From Nocardia sp. NBC_00403 (lineage in GTDB: Bacteria; Actinomycetota; Actinomycetes; Mycobacteriales; Mycobacteriaceae), in NCBI RefSeq assembly GCF_036046055.1, contig NZ_CP107939.1:4898001-4962000 (forward strand): a stretch of DNA of 64,000 nucleotides, written 5' to 3'. A program made the position numbers and the translations under genes. Positions 42,856 through 52,155 of the stretch are shown piece after piece; within the stretch, counting starts at the first letter, position 1, and each line of letters begins with the position of its first letter. Under the pieces are notes generated by a model that searched no databases, had not been told where the DNA came from, and saw only the letters and a program-made list of their open reading frames with translations.

Positions 42856-43752
42856 TCAGCGGGCAGGTCGTTGTGCCACGAAGTTGGCAATATGTGGCGG
42901 CTCATATGAATCGAGCTCATCGGCACAGCTCGCCAGCGCCTCGTCGAGCAATTCAATTCGCTCTGCTATCGGTATACTCATAAGGCTGGGTAAGAATGTA
43001 ACCATGGAGCCATGGCGATAGAATCCGTCGAGCGTGAATCGAAATGCTTCACTCGGTGACAACGGCAGCTGCCAAGCTTCGATATGTACGTTGTCGAAGC
43101 CTGCTGTACGCAACTGCTGCGACTCCCAAGAAGTATCTGTAAACTGTTCGGACGACTCGGCGTTCTCCTCGGCCGGTTCAATATGATGCCGTGCGAGCGT
43201 CGATCGAAGGTGATCGACATAGACTTTACCGAACGAGTTGTACCATCGTCCGTTGATTTTCATCTCACCGAGATACTTTGTGAGGTTGAAAGCCCACCGC
43301 CCTCCAGGTCTCAGTATCTTGTACGCCGCCCTATGGAGGTTCGTACGGGATTGGTATGTGTAGTAGTAGGTAAAGCTGGAAAGGATGACGTCACAGTCCA
43401 GAAAGCTGGCATCCGTAGCCGACTCGACTAAATCTTCTGCGCCACCCTGAGCCCATTCGACGCCGCAAGGGAAAATTTTACCCGAGGCGCGTTCGAGCAT
43501 GGGGAGACTTGGTTCAAGTGCTAGCAACCTTCCTGACGGGCCTGCAGCTTCGGCGATGGATTCAGTCGAAATTCCGGTTCCCGCTCCGACATCTATGGCC
43601 AAATTTCCTGGCTCGACCACAGCCAGGCTCACGAGATGATCGGCAGCAGATTTATAGATGTGTGAGTATCTTCTGTTCAGGCCCTCATACTGGTCGGGAT
43701 AATCTACAGGCAACGCATTCCAGTTGAATACAGGAATTTCGTTATTTGGCAT
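42856..43752 (-). CDS. SAM-dependent methyltransferase in a low-GC island
   Basis: A 298-aa class I methyltransferase. Motif I is LAIDVGAGTGISTESIAEAA, and motif II is LLALEPSLPMLERA; ILSSFTYYYTYQSRTNLHRA and ILRPGGRWAFNLTKY are the later core. Substrate unknown. The start ATG at 43752 has GGAG six bases upstream; an ATG at 43764 is less good. The coding sequence is clearly AT-richer than its neighbours (many A/T third positions), a sign of transfer. It follows the two-TM protein gene on the same strand (55 bases apart) and probably forms a unit with it. Confidence 0.78.
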   Translation of the reverse strand: MPNNEIPVFNWNALPVDYPDQYEGLNRRYSHIYKSAADHLVSLAVVEPGNLAIDVGAGTGISTESIAEAAGPSGRLLALEPSLPMLERASGKIFPCGVEWAQGGAEDLVESATDASFLDCDVILSSFTYYYTYQSRTNLHRAAYKILRPGGRWAFNLTKYLGEMKINGRWYNSFGKVYVDHLRSTLARHHIEPAEENAESSEQFTDTSWESQQLRTAGFDNVHIEAWQLPLSPSEAFRFTLDGFYRHGSMVTFLPSLMSIPIAERIELLDEALASCADELDSYEPPHIANFVAQRPAR

Positions 43753-43807
43753 TGCAAGCTCCATCGTAAGGTAATCCGAATCCGGTCCGCTCGGGAGATC
43801 GGCTGGA

Positions 43808-44653
43808 TTACCTGAGCTTGCTCATGCCCCACTGGGCGGATCCGGTCACAAGCGCGGCAAGGGCAAATGTGAGAACTCCCGTCGCCGGGTTGGCGGCGAA
43901 CGCAGCTGGGATGGCAATGATGGCGCCGCCGGATATTGCAACGATCGGCTCTATTGTTGATGACCAGATGCGGTAAGTAACACAGCCGCTGATCGTTTGT
44001 CCCTGTCGTGGTTCCCAGCTCGTGTGCGAATACACCGCGCGACCGTCGATCTCCGCAGTCCTCTCAACGGCATGCAATGAGGTGTCGTTACTGTCGACGC
44101 TCAAGCTTGCCCCTTTCGGGAATTGCATTTTGGTCTCGAAATGATTGGTGCGGGACAGAAATGTGTAGGTCCATACAAACGTGTGAGTTGTGTAGAACGT
44201 GCCCCGCTTTGTGGTATCCACAGAGCTTTCCAGCGAGTAGCAGAAGTTGAGTTCTATCGCCGATCCTTCAAGGCAATCCGACAGATCGAAAATTACAATC
44301 GTACACGCAATGTCGTTCGAGGTGTCTACTTGCTCGACCCGATAGAGCAACGGGGATGGACGTGTAGTTATGTCGACAGCAAAAGGTGGGCGGTTGGGTG
44401 TGTGTGGAATACGCCAGCGGTATTCTGGTGAATCGTCGACGAGCGGGCCCAGGCACATCAATACACGAATTCTTCGTGTAAGGTCTCCATGAGCGGAAAG
44501 TTCGCTGTCGAAAGTGACAGCAACAAGCCTGTGGGGAGACGGGGTTGCATCCCCGAAGGCCTTATCCTGCTCGCGCAGCTGACGATATATTGCACGCTCG
44601 TTGGCTGAACCGCGCCGAGATGGGGAGTTCGTACGCTCGTCACTGGCATTCAT
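43808..44653 (-). CDS. hypothetical protein with two C-terminal TM helices, low GC
   Basis: A 281-aa protein with no recognised family. The N-terminal ~40 residues are polar, followed by a beta-rich domain (HRLVAVTFDSELSAHGDLTR, FAVDITTRPSPLLYRVEQVD, TFVWTYTFLSRTNHFETKMQ). The C terminus has two hydrophobic helices (IVAISGGAIIAIPAAFAA and GVLTFALAALVTGSAQWG), so it is membrane bound with a large cytosolic domain. The ATG at 44653 has AAGG upstream. Codon use is AT-rich like the methyltransferase downstream, and the pair probably arrived together. A soluble sensor domain with a 2TM end occurs in some defence effectors, but no such family was identified. Confidence 0.6.
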   Translation of the reverse strand: MNASDERTNSPSRRGSANERAIYRQLREQDKAFGDATPSPHRLVAVTFDSELSAHGDLTRRIRVLMCLGPLVDDSPEYRWRIPHTPNRPPFAVDITTRPSPLLYRVEQVDTSNDIACTIVIFDLSDCLEGSAIELNFCYSLESSVDTTKRGTFYTTHTFVWTYTFLSRTNHFETKMQFPKGASLSVDSNDTSLHAVERTAEIDGRAVYSHTSWEPRQGQTISGCVTYRIWSSTIEPIVAISGGAIIAIPAAFAANPATGVLTFALAALVTGSAQWGMSKLR

Positions 44654-45235
44654 TTGTGCCTTACCGTATAGATGGATCGCTGAATTCAAGGCTACGTCAC
44701 TTCGCGGTATCAGCGCCCCGGAACTCTTCACCCGTATCGACCGGTTTGCCGGCGGGCACGTAGCTCTGCAGCTGGGCCGAGCGCACCACCCGAACAGTCG
44801 GTTCGACTAGCGAATGTGGTTGTTCCACAACAGTCTTCGAGTGTCCCGTGCGGGACACCCGAGCGTGCGACGGAGCCGCCCACACACCCTGACCACGCCC
44901 CCTGGTTAATTGACCTTCCGTAGGGCTCTCAGAGGTCGCGGCCGATCATGAACAGGTCGGGGTCGAAGTCATGTGACCCGTCTTAGCGGATGTGGAGTCC
45001 GTCCAGCAACCTGCCTGCTAGTGCCTCGTTCGGATAGGTTGCGCTGGCGATCCGATGTGCCTACGGTTATATCCGGGCTGCGGGCACCGCCCCGAACAGG
45101 CTCGATCAGTCGGAGCAGGCCGAGCGATCGGTGCCGCGACTGCGAAACAACCGGCGTTTTCATTCGCGCCGCGTGGCACCCGCGTACATTCAGGGAACTT
45201 GCTCGGGCTGTTCCCTATGCGAAGGGATCGCCGTC
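44654..45235. other. gene-free stretch with an 18-bp palindrome
   Basis: No convincing coding frame is seen in these 582 bases. GTGTCCCG-TG-CGGGACAC (44841-44858) is a near-perfect palindrome and could be an operator or hairpin. Composition returns to high GC after about 44700, so this stretch marks the right edge of the low-GC insert. No tRNA gene or direct-repeat attachment site was found by eye. Confidence 0.45.
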
Positions 45236-46429
45236 ATGAGCGTGCCTGATCGCCGATGGATGCGCAGCACCGCATGCGCTGCGCTCGCGGTTGTTGTCGC
45301 ATTCGCTGCCGGAGCTTGCGGATCGGACCGTCGCAGTGACGTCGAGGAACACACGACCGCGCCGGGAACGGAGACTTCGCGCGTCGACGGCCCCGAAGCC
45401 GCGCGCATCGTCGAGGTCGTCCGCGGCGAAGTAGCCGAGCTCAATCTCAGCGCGGCCGTATTCGGTGTGTGGCATGGCGACGACGAGATCGTCCGCGGTG
45501 CGCTCGGGGGATCCCCGCTCGGCATTTCGGCGACATCCGATATGCGGCTGCGGGTGGGGCAGCCGATGGAGCCGATGCTTTCGACGGTGCTGCTGCAGCT
45601 CGACAAGAAGGGGGTGGTGCGGCTGGACGAGCCCATTGCCAAGTGGGTTCCCGACTTCCCCCGCGCCGACAAGATCACCCCGCGGATGCTCGCCAACGGC
45701 ACCACGGGCATCGCGGACTATGTCACCGATCCAGAGTTCCTGCGGCGCTTCTACACGAACCCGATCGCGGGGTGGACCGCGCAGGAGATCTTGGAGCTGG
45801 CCAACTCGCGTCCGCCGCTGTTCGAACCCGGCACCAGCTGGGCGTATGCCCACAGTGACCTCACCCTGCTCGGCGTGGTGCTGGAGAAGGCGACCGGTCA
45901 AGCCCTCGGCGACCTGCTCGAGCAGCACGTCTTGGACCCGCTGGGCATGCACCACAGCGCGGTGGTGCTCACTCCGCAGATAGCCGAGCCGATCCTGCAC
46001 GGCTACACGAACGAGCGCCACGTATTCGAGGACTCCACGTTCTGGAATCCCACGGCCTTTCTGAACAGCGGCAACATGAACTCCACCGTCGCCGATGTTG
46101 CCGTGTGGGTGCGTGCGCTCGGCGCGGGCAAGCTGCTCTCCGACACGCAGTTCCACGAGATGATGGCGGCGTCGACGGTAGGACTCGGACCACTGACCGC
46201 ACAGAAGTTCTTCGCGTTCGGCGTCGTTCATTTCGACGACTGGCTCTTCATGAACCCGGCATTCGGCGGCTACAACGGTGTTGCCTTGTACGACGCGGAA
46301 ACCAAGACGACCATCGTCGTCTACGTCACCCTCGGGCCGAGGGCCGACGCCAACCTCAACAACGCGGTCCCCATCGGCACCGCGATCGGTGCCGTCGTCG
46401 TGCCGGACCGCCCGCCGCATGTCTCATGA
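45236..46429 (+). CDS. lipoprotein of the serine beta-lactamase fold lacking catalytic residues
   Basis: A 397-aa lipoprotein (AALAVVVAFAAGAC, lipobox AGAC) with the class C beta-lactamase/DD-peptidase fold. The expected S-x-x-K after R-x-G reads Q109-P-M-E112 (LRVGQPMEPMLST), so both nucleophile and general base are gone. The Y-x-N motif reads YAH (Tyr204-His206), and the usual H-T-S-G motif reads NGTTG. The hydrophobic core (LLQLDKKGVVRLDEPIAKWV) and the C-terminal strands remain. It is not frame-disrupted, so it may be a binding protein at the cell envelope. The ATG at 45236 is used. It converges on jetC. Confidence 0.78.
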   Translation: MSVPDRRWMRSTACAALAVVVAFAAGACGSDRRSDVEEHTTAPGTETSRVDGPEAARIVEVVRGEVAELNLSAAVFGVWHGDDEIVRGALGGSPLGISATSDMRLRVGQPMEPMLSTVLLQLDKKGVVRLDEPIAKWVPDFPRADKITPRMLANGTTGIADYVTDPEFLRRFYTNPIAGWTAQEILELANSRPPLFEPGTSWAYAHSDLTLLGVVLEKATGQALGDLLEQHVLDPLGMHHSAVVLTPQIAEPILHGYTNERHVFEDSTFWNPTAFLNSGNMNSTVADVAVWVRALGAGKLLSDTQFHEMMAASTVGLGPLTAQKFFAFGVVHFDDWLFMNPAFGGYNGVALYDAETKTTIVVYVTLGPRADANLNNAVPIGTAIGAVVVPDRPPHVS

Positions 46430-46494
46430 TCTTCCACTAGCGACCTGGTCCGGTGGCCCGGAAGCGTCTGCCGGGACCACCGAGTCGGACATGT

Positions 46495-49400
46495 TCAGCT
46501 GACCTGGACGGTTTCGGCCCGGGTCGGTGTACCGGCTTCGTTTCCTGGCATGTCCGGCAATGTGAGTCCCCCTTCGATCGTGTTCGCTACCCGGCGGCGG
46601 TTGGGGGAGCCAAGGGCTGTGGTGAGGTCGGTGCCGTCGTGTTCGGCGAGGAGGTCGCCGCTGTCCCAGACCAAAAGGGTTGCGCTGACGGTGTTTTCGG
46701 CGGCAGAGTGGGCGAGGTCGTAGTGCGCACAGCCGGGGACGTGGGTGTAGGTGATCCAGAGGTCGTAGCCGGTCATGAACAGGTCGAGATCGAATTGGAC
46801 GCTGAGGCCGAGTAGTTCGCTGCGGCCGTTGTCGTCGACGCCTGCGAAGGCTTCGTCGAGTGCCAGGAGGCGGGGGGCCTGGGGGTCGGCGGAGTCGAGC
46901 ATGACATGGGCGGCGGCGAACAAAGGCAGGTGCAGCGACACCGACTGCTCGCCGCCGGACAACGCGCTGTGGCGGGCGACGGTGAGTTTGTCTTCGCTGC
47001 CGTCGGCGGAGATGAGGGTGAAAGAGAAGACTCGCCAGGTCCGGTAGTCCAGTGTTGCGGCAAGGATTTCGGGGTAGGAGCGTTCGGGGTGGGCGGCGCG
47101 CGCGGTGCGGATTTCGGAGGCGAAGTGAGCGCGGATGGTGGCGAGATCCTCGGCGACCAGTGACGAGGAGTCGCGGTCGAGAAGCTTGCACATCGCGCGC
47201 GCCGGATCCGACAGGGTGTCGGCCAGCACCCAGTGCACGCCGATGGTGTTGCCCGAGGACATCCGCCGCTGCTTCATTTCCGCGCCCATGCGGGCGATAA
47301 GATCGCGGGCGTCGCTGGTGCGTTCGTAGATCTGCTGGGCGAGTCCGGTCAGCAGCGCGTCTTCCAGGATGCGGCGTTCGGCGTCGGTGAGCAGCAGCTC
47401 TTGATCATGGCGGGCCTGGTCGATGCGGGTCGCGAAATCCGCGAGCGCGGACAGTCCGTGGTCGTCTTGGACCTGGACGACGGTCAGTCCGTCGGCGGCG
47501 TCCCATTGCAGCCGATAGTCCCGGCCGCACCCGGCGAGTGCGGCATCGAACTCCTGCAGCGCCGCGGTGACCGCGCTGCGGGTGGACTTACGGGCGGCCT
47601 CACCGGCGCGCACCGAAGCTGTTGCCGTGGAGAGATTTTCGAACAGCTCGGCGACCTCCTCCGGCAGCACCTGCGGTTCGGCCGCTGGCCCCGCCGCGGC
47701 GATCCGGTACAGCAACTGTTCGGGAGTCGACCACGCGGCCGCACTGCTGGGCCAGCGACCGTCGGCGGGCGTGCCCAGGAGTGTGAGCAGGTCCGGTTGT
47801 GCGTACGGGGCAAGACTTTTCACATCGGCGAGCACCTCGGTGAGTGCGGTGCCGAGCGATTCGTGTGCGGTGCGGTAGGCGGCCTCGGCATCGCCGACCG
47901 CTTCGATCGCTTCGTTGGCGGCCTTGCGGGCGGCCTTCTGCCCGGCCCGTGTCGCCTCGATCTTTTCCCGCGCCTGGTCGAGTTCCCGATCGATGTCGGC
48001 GGCACCCGCACCGAGCGCCTCGCGCAGCGTCTCCAGCTTCCGCAACTGTTCCTGGTAGCCGGCCTGCGCGGCTTCGGCCTCCTCGGCGAATGCCTCGGCG
48101 AGATCACGGGCCTCGTCGAAACGGTCGACGCCTTCGCGTTCGCGTTCACGCTCCCGCTCGTGGTCGGTGCGCAAGCGCAGCAGGCCTGTTCCGGTGTTCT
48201 CGAAATGCCGGATGGCAGCGGCGAGTGCGTCGATATCGCGGGCATCGCGCGGCGTGCGGTGCTGGACCGCGACGGCACGTAGCTTCTTCTCGACCGCCGA
48301 CACGTCCGCAACAGCTTGGTCGAGATCGCGCTCGGCCTGTTGGACCGCCTCGGAGCGGGAACGCATCATGCCCGCGGTCTCCGAGACCGCGCGCAGCGCC
48401 GCCGCTACTGCGGTCGGGCGGGGCAGTGCCTTCGCGGCCGCGGAGATGCGGGCGAGCTCGGCGGCGGCCGCGGCCTCTTGGTCCTGCGCCTGCTGCCGCA
48501 CACTCTCAGCGGCCTCGATCGCCGCCGAGAGTTCGGTCATGCGGATTTCGCGGCGCTTGGCGCGTGCGGTCGCGCCGATGAACTCTGCGTCGGGCTTGTG
48601 GTGGCGGCCGACCTGAACGCCCTGGCGGAAGCCACCGGTCGTGCTGACCGCCACTGCCGCACCGAGATCGGCGTCGCCGTCGTGCAACGCGATCGAGGCC
48701 AGCACTTCGGCGACAATCGGCTTCGGCACGGTGAGTTCGTCGGAATCGTCCTCGACGACAAGGACATCGGCGAGTGTGCGCCCCGTCGGCCGTGCCGTCG
48801 CGGGCAGGGGAACCAGGAACTGATCGGAGGCGTAGTCGGATGGCAGCTCGGATTCCGCGCAGACCCAGCTGTCGAGCAGGTCCGCGGCATGCAGCGCGGC
48901 CTCGATACCCGCTGCTGTCGCCGGGGTGACATCGTCGGCGAACCGGACCAGCCGCCACAGCGGTGCGCCGGGCCTGCCCTCCCTGGCATCGGTGCGGGCG
49001 ACGTAAACCGGTGGCGCCTCATCGCGTTGGGCAGCCACCCGATCGCGCTCGGAGGTGAGTTCGGTGATCCGTTCGACTGCTGCCGCCGCGGTGGCTCGTG
49101 CTTCTCGGCGGCGGTTACGGATCTCTTCCAGCAGCGGTTCGGCATGTTCGGTGAGCACCTCGGACATACCCGCGGCCTCGTCGGTTCCCGCGTGTGCCAG
49201 CGCCGCGTCGAGTGCCTGGAACAGCCCTTTCGCGATGCGGGAGTATACCTCTCGGTGCGCGTCCCACCAGGACCGCAGTGCGCCCGCCGCCTCGGTGCGC
49301 GCCAGCACCACCGCCGCCTCGGCGTGTGCGACCTCGGCCGCGGCGGACTCACGCAATTCCCTTGCCCGCTCGGCCAATCGCTCGGCCCTGGTCCGTTCTG

Positions 49401-50736
49401 CGGCCGCGGAATCCATCACACCAAGCGCCTTGCGGACCGCGCGCACATCGGCGTCGCGTTCCTCGGCCTGACCGCGCACCGCCGCCGTCAGCTGGTCGGC
49501 GCGGGTCTGTTCGGGCAGCGCGGTCCAGTTGATGCCCGCTTCCTCGGCCGCGGCGCGCAGCTCGTCCTCGCCGCGAGCCAGTGCGGCCGCCGCATTCCGC
49601 ACCGCCGCCTTGGCGCGCTCGGCCTCCTGGCCGCGTTGATCGAGGGTCTGGCGCGCCTTGAGCGCCTTGTCGCCGTGCACGCCGGCCGAGGTCTCCAGCC
49701 TGCGCACGGCGTCGGCGAGATCGTCGAGCTGCTGCTTGCCCTCGTAGGCGCTGGAGCGCTGCAGCGTTTCCCGATCGGAGAGAGCCTGTTCGTAGGAGCG
49801 GTCGGCATCGTCGGCGCGTGCCTCGGCGGCGGTGCGTTCGCTCTCGCGCCGCTCGCGCAGCGCGGTCGCGGCGAAAAGAGCGGTGCCGGCGTGGGTCACT
49901 GCGTCCAAGCGGGCGCGCACTTGATCGACATCCGTCTTCGCCTGCACCGCAAGGTATTTCCGGTACACGCCGACGAAAGCCCTGGTCGCCGTGTCGGCAT
50001 GGACCAGGCCCTCCAGGGTACGACCGACCTCCTCCATATCGCTGAAGGACCGTGCGGCGTCGAGGATCAGCTGCTCGTCGAGCGGCCGCAGACCGTCGGT
50101 CAGCGCCTGCGAAAGGCCGCGCGGGTCCAGGTTCTTGGCCAGTTGTGGACGGCGCAGCGTGAGGATCAGGTTGATCAGCTGGTCGTAGCGCTGGGTGCCG
50201 AGACCGAACATGCGCGCGTCGATGGCGGTGCGATATTCGACCGGCCGATCGACGATGGCGTCGGTGCCGATCTGCTCGGCGAGCTGTTTGCGCGTCAGCG
50301 GCCTGTCGTCGGGTCCGATGAGCGAAAAATCGACGCCCGCACGACCATCGGCGACGAAATACCAGCGGGTGACCTTGTCGGAGGAGCGCGTCGCCCGCAT
50401 TCCGATGCCGACAGTCACCACCTCCGGGTCCGCCCAGCTGCCGCGCGCGAACTCCATCCACACATAGGAGTAGGCCGATTCCTGCTTGCGGTACAACAGG
50501 TTCGACTTCATCGTGCGCTCTTCACCGGCGAACGGATTGAGCCTGCGTGGCTCGATCCTGCCGTCCAGCACGAACGGGAACAGCACCTCGAGCGCCTTGG
50601 TCTTGCCGGAACCATTGGGGCCGCGCAGTACCAACCTGCCGTCGGCGAAACAGAATTCCTGATCGCGATAATCCCACAGGTTGACAATTCCGGCGCGGGT
50701 CGGGACGAACCGCACTCCGCCATGAATGAGCGACAT
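46495..50736 (-). CDS. jetC: JetC-like SMC-family ATPase (TIGR02680 type)
   Basis: A 1413-aa SMC/MukB-like ATPase. The N-terminal head holds Walker A GPNGSGKT (39-46) and RRPQLAKNLDPRGLSQAL. A very long Ala/Glu/Arg-rich coiled coil follows (about 280-1200). The C-terminal head has the ABC signature LSGGEQSVSLHLPL (about 1257) and Walker B RLLALDEAFAGVDD (about 1289). In Wadjet/MksB systems such proteins extrude DNA loops and recognise plasmids. It is intact, and 3 bases separate it from jetB. No jetD follows its stop; the next gene is convergent. Confidence 0.88.
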   Translation of the reverse strand: MSLIHGGVRFVPTRAGIVNLWDYRDQEFCFADGRLVLRGPNGSGKTKALEVLFPFVLDGRIEPRRLNPFAGEERTMKSNLLYRKQESAYSYVWMEFARGSWADPEVVTVGIGMRATRSSDKVTRWYFVADGRAGVDFSLIGPDDRPLTRKQLAEQIGTDAIVDRPVEYRTAIDARMFGLGTQRYDQLINLILTLRRPQLAKNLDPRGLSQALTDGLRPLDEQLILDAARSFSDMEEVGRTLEGLVHADTATRAFVGVYRKYLAVQAKTDVDQVRARLDAVTHAGTALFAATALRERRESERTAAEARADDADRSYEQALSDRETLQRSSAYEGKQQLDDLADAVRRLETSAGVHGDKALKARQTLDQRGQEAERAKAAVRNAAAALARGEDELRAAAEEAGINWTALPEQTRADQLTAAVRGQAEERDADVRAVRKALGVMDSAAAERTRAERLAERARELRESAAAEVAHAEAAVVLARTEAAGALRSWWDAHREVYSRIAKGLFQALDAALAHAGTDEAAGMSEVLTEHAEPLLEEIRNRRREARATAAAAVERITELTSERDRVAAQRDEAPPVYVARTDAREGRPGAPLWRLVRFADDVTPATAAGIEAALHAADLLDSWVCAESELPSDYASDQFLVPLPATARPTGRTLADVLVVEDDSDELTVPKPIVAEVLASIALHDGDADLGAAVAVSTTGGFRQGVQVGRHHKPDAEFIGATARAKRREIRMTELSAAIEAAESVRQQAQDQEAAAAAELARISAAAKALPRPTAVAAALRAVSETAGMMRSRSEAVQQAERDLDQAVADVSAVEKKLRAVAVQHRTPRDARDIDALAAAIRHFENTGTGLLRLRTDHEREREREREGVDRFDEARDLAEAFAEEAEAAQAGYQEQLRKLETLREALGAGAADIDRELDQAREKIEATRAGQKAARKAANEAIEAVGDAEAAYRTAHESLGTALTEVLADVKSLAPYAQPDLLTLLGTPADGRWPSSAAAWSTPEQLLYRIAAAGPAAEPQVLPEEVAELFENLSTATASVRAGEAARKSTRSAVTAALQEFDAALAGCGRDYRLQWDAADGLTVVQVQDDHGLSALADFATRIDQARHDQELLLTDAERRILEDALLTGLAQQIYERTSDARDLIARMGAEMKQRRMSSGNTIGVHWVLADTLSDPARAMCKLLDRDSSSLVAEDLATIRAHFASEIRTARAAHPERSYPEILAATLDYRTWRVFSFTLISADGSEDKLTVARHSALSGGEQSVSLHLPLFAAAHVMLDSADPQAPRLLALDEAFAGVDDNGRSELLGLSVQFDLDLFMTGYDLWITYTHVPGCAHYDLAHSAAENTVSATLLVWDSGDLLAEHDGTDLTTALGSPNRRRVANTIEGGLTLPDMPGNEAGTPTRAETVQVS

Positions 50737-50739
50737 GAT

Positions 50740-52155
50740 CTACATCCCTTCCGTACCAACGCTGTCGGCCCCGATGGTGTCGGAGGCGGTGACGAAGAGT
50801 TCCGCGGTTCGCTTGGTCCGCACCGTGACGACCGCGCCGCGATAGCGGGCCAGAGCGGGCAGAATGACCAGCCCGTCCGAGACCGCGCGGAGCAGGCGCA
50901 GGCGCTCCAGCAGCGCGACGACCTCGGTGGTGAGACCAGGAACGTTGGCCTGCCACTGCGCGGCGAAGGTGAGGCCGTAACGGTCGGTCAGCGCCTGGAC
51001 CGTTTCCCGCACCCAGGCCGACTCGATGAACGGATAGGTCACTTCCTCCGGCGCTTCCGCGGATGCTTCCCGCACCGAATCCGGTTCGCCCGCACCGAAA
51101 TCCGTCGACGGCAGATCGGCTAGCGGGGCGAACACCGTGGCTGCCGGGATGACGTCGTCGAGTTGCGCTGCCAGTGCGGCCGCTGGGTCCGGCGCGGCGG
51201 GGCGTCGCGGCACCGGATTGTCGATGTCGAGCACCCGATCGGCGATCTCACCGACCAGCAGCAGCGCCACCTGGGCCAGGGTCCCGGTGCCGGGAAACCT
51301 GATGTCCGAGAGTCGCCCAGAGGTATCGATGAGCGCGACGCCCTCGGCCCGGCGTTCGGCGCGCAGACCGGTGAACAGCTCCACATCCGCGACGACCCGG
51401 TCCTGCACGAGCAGCGGGCGTTCGTCGTCGGCGAGGTCCTCGGCATAGACGACGGGGCGCTCGACGAGGGTCCTGCGCACCCGGCGGGCACTGTCGGAAA
51501 TATGCGCGGGCCCGGCCGGATGGGCCATCGCATCCTCGGTGAGCAGCCCTTCCACACTGTGCAGGTGCTGCAGCGCCCGTGGCGGACGGAACAGTGCGAA
51601 CACCACAGGGCGGTCGATGTCGTAGAGAGCCTCGCCTGCTTCCGGGTCCGCCGCCCAACCGCCCGCATCGCCGTCGGCGAGTGTAAGTGCGCCGCGCGCT
51701 GCCAGCCAGCCGATCGCATCGACGAAGGCGTCGCGGTCCGCCGCCCGATCCGGGGCGAGTTCGAGTCCGTCGACTCTGCCGGTGTAGGCGGCGACCTGAT
51801 CGGCCAACTCCGACAAGGTGATCTGGTCGCCCGCGCGGCCGAGCGCGGCCAGCGCCAGCGCGAGGTAGGCGTAGCGGCGGCGATCGAAAACGCGGTCGGC
51901 GACGGTACGGGCGGGCTTGCCCGCATCGAGCCGGTCGATCACCGGGAAGACCCGAGCCGTGGCCTCGGTGACCTCCAGCCGATAGCCGAACAGCGCGGCG
52001 AGGTCTTCCCGCAATTCGGTAGCCCAGCGGCGGATCAGCGGCAGCGCGATCCGGTCCGGGTAGGTCCGGGTCACCAGGTGATTCGCCAGGATCACCCTGG
52101 CTGCGCGCTGGTAGTTGTCCAGCGCCAGCGAGTCGATACGGCGTGCGTGGATCAT
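50740..52155 (-). CDS. jetB: JetB-like protein (TIGR02678/DUF2398)
   Basis: A 471-aa winged-helix protein of the DUF2398 family. The N terminus reads YQRAARVILANHLVTRTYPD and LREDLAALFGYRLEVTEATA; AYLALALAALGRAGDQITLS and ELFVTASDTIGADSVGTEGM are other recognised stretches. It corresponds to the MukE/MksE-type subunit that bridges the kleisin and the SMC head. Its start overlaps the jetA stop by 4 bases (ATGA) and it ends 3 bases before jetC, so all three are coupled. Confidence 0.87.
   Translation of the reverse strand: MIHARRIDSLALDNYQRAARVILANHLVTRTYPDRIALPLIRRWATELREDLAALFGYRLEVTEATARVFPVIDRLDAGKPARTVADRVFDRRRYAYLALALAALGRAGDQITLSELADQVAAYTGRVDGLELAPDRAADRDAFVDAIGWLAARGALTLADGDAGGWAADPEAGEALYDIDRPVVFALFRPPRALQHLHSVEGLLTEDAMAHPAGPAHISDSARRVRRTLVERPVVYAEDLADDERPLLVQDRVVADVELFTGLRAERRAEGVALIDTSGRLSDIRFPGTGTLAQVALLLVGEIADRVLDIDNPVPRRPAAPDPAAALAAQLDDVIPAATVFAPLADLPSTDFGAGEPDSVREASAEAPEEVTYPFIESAWVRETVQALTDRYGLTFAAQWQANVPGLTTEVVALLERLRLLRAVSDGLVILPALARYRGAVVTVRTKRTAELFVTASDTIGADSVGTEGM

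Noticed and set aside
48316..51123. Plus-strand open frame of 935 codons opposite jetC/jetB
   Set aside because: It is a shadow of the coiled-coil gene on the other strand; the translation is Arg/Gly/His-rich and matches no family.
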